From assembly GCF_020740795.1 (NCBI RefSeq), contig NC_067294.1, forward strand, positions 372,001-436,000: a stretch of 64,000 bases of DNA. The letters are read 5' to 3'. This document shows, one piece after another, positions 63,738 to 64,000 of the stretch; position 1 is the first letter of the stretch, and each line of letters opens with the position of its first letter. The position numbers were made by a program, and so were the translations under genes. The notes under the pieces are model-generated. The model was given only the letters and a program-made list of their open reading frames with translations. It searched no databases and had not been told where the DNA came from. The DNA is from Apus apus (lineage: Eukaryota > Chordata > Aves > Apodiformes > Apodidae).

Positions 63738-64000
63738 CTGGAGGAAAGGAAAGAGGCCTCTGTTATTCACCACACACCAGAGACAGCAGGAAAACTTCCA
63801 CTTGAACAGCAAAACAGGACTGAGTTGAAAACCACAAAAATTAGTAAGACTTTATCAAATTGGTCAGTTTTGTAGATGAAAGTTACTTCAGAGATCACTT
63901 GCTAGCCTAACTAAACAACTTCAGAAAACATTTAGTCCTGCCAGCAGGGATGAGATTTTTGCCTTTAAGATTAGTATTATCTTGAAGAAACAAACCTAAA

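Overview
The window is nuclear DNA from a vertebrate, most likely a bird. The evidence is spliced genes with GT-AG introns, two fragments with the 3' ends of avian CR1 LINEs, one LTR of passerine-like type, and the gene order PPP2R2B - TCERG1 - POU4F3 - RBM27. That order is the human 5q32 order read from the opposite strand. Sharp GC contrasts, with very GC-rich CpG islands next to AT-rich introns, also fit a bird. The species cannot be named from the sequence.

Layout. Bases 1-2,280 hold the last three coding exons and the 3' UTR of PPP2R2B (+ strand), a regulatory subunit of phosphatase PP2A. A gene-free gap of about 3 kb follows. From about 5,295 to 34,700 lies TCERG1 (- strand), reconstructed here as 21 coding exons. 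They give 3,051 coding bases (1,016 residues plus stop) once two one-base excesses in G/C homopolymers (exons 2 and 21) are discounted. Its promoter is a CpG island with seven CCAAT boxes in two opposed clusters. From 35,100 to 41,640 is GC-rich intergenic DNA with a C-rich minisatellite, a (GCT)15 repeat, a CR1 fragment and an AT-rich island. POU4F3 (two exons, - strand, 330 residues) occupies 41,650-43,251 inside a second CpG island. Its upstream flank (43.3-52 kb) has no coding gene but has several AT-rich blocks, one with an excellent POU4-type binding site. RBM27 (- strand) runs from about 52,090 to beyond the right edge, with a putative long 3' UTR and twelve coding exons (545 residues). 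An LTR sits in one of its introns.

The genes are neighbours rather than an operon. TCERG1 couples transcription elongation to splicing, RBM27 is a nuclear RNA-binding protein, POU4F3 is the hair-cell survival transcription factor, and PPP2R2B directs a phosphatase. I found no new protein system. The points most worth following up are the POU4-site-bearing blocks upstream of POU4F3, the opposed CCAAT arrays at the TCERG1 promoter, the GC-driven substitutions in the POU domain, the short TCERG1 Gln-Ala tract, and the paired TALE-homeodomain motifs in a TCERG1 intron.
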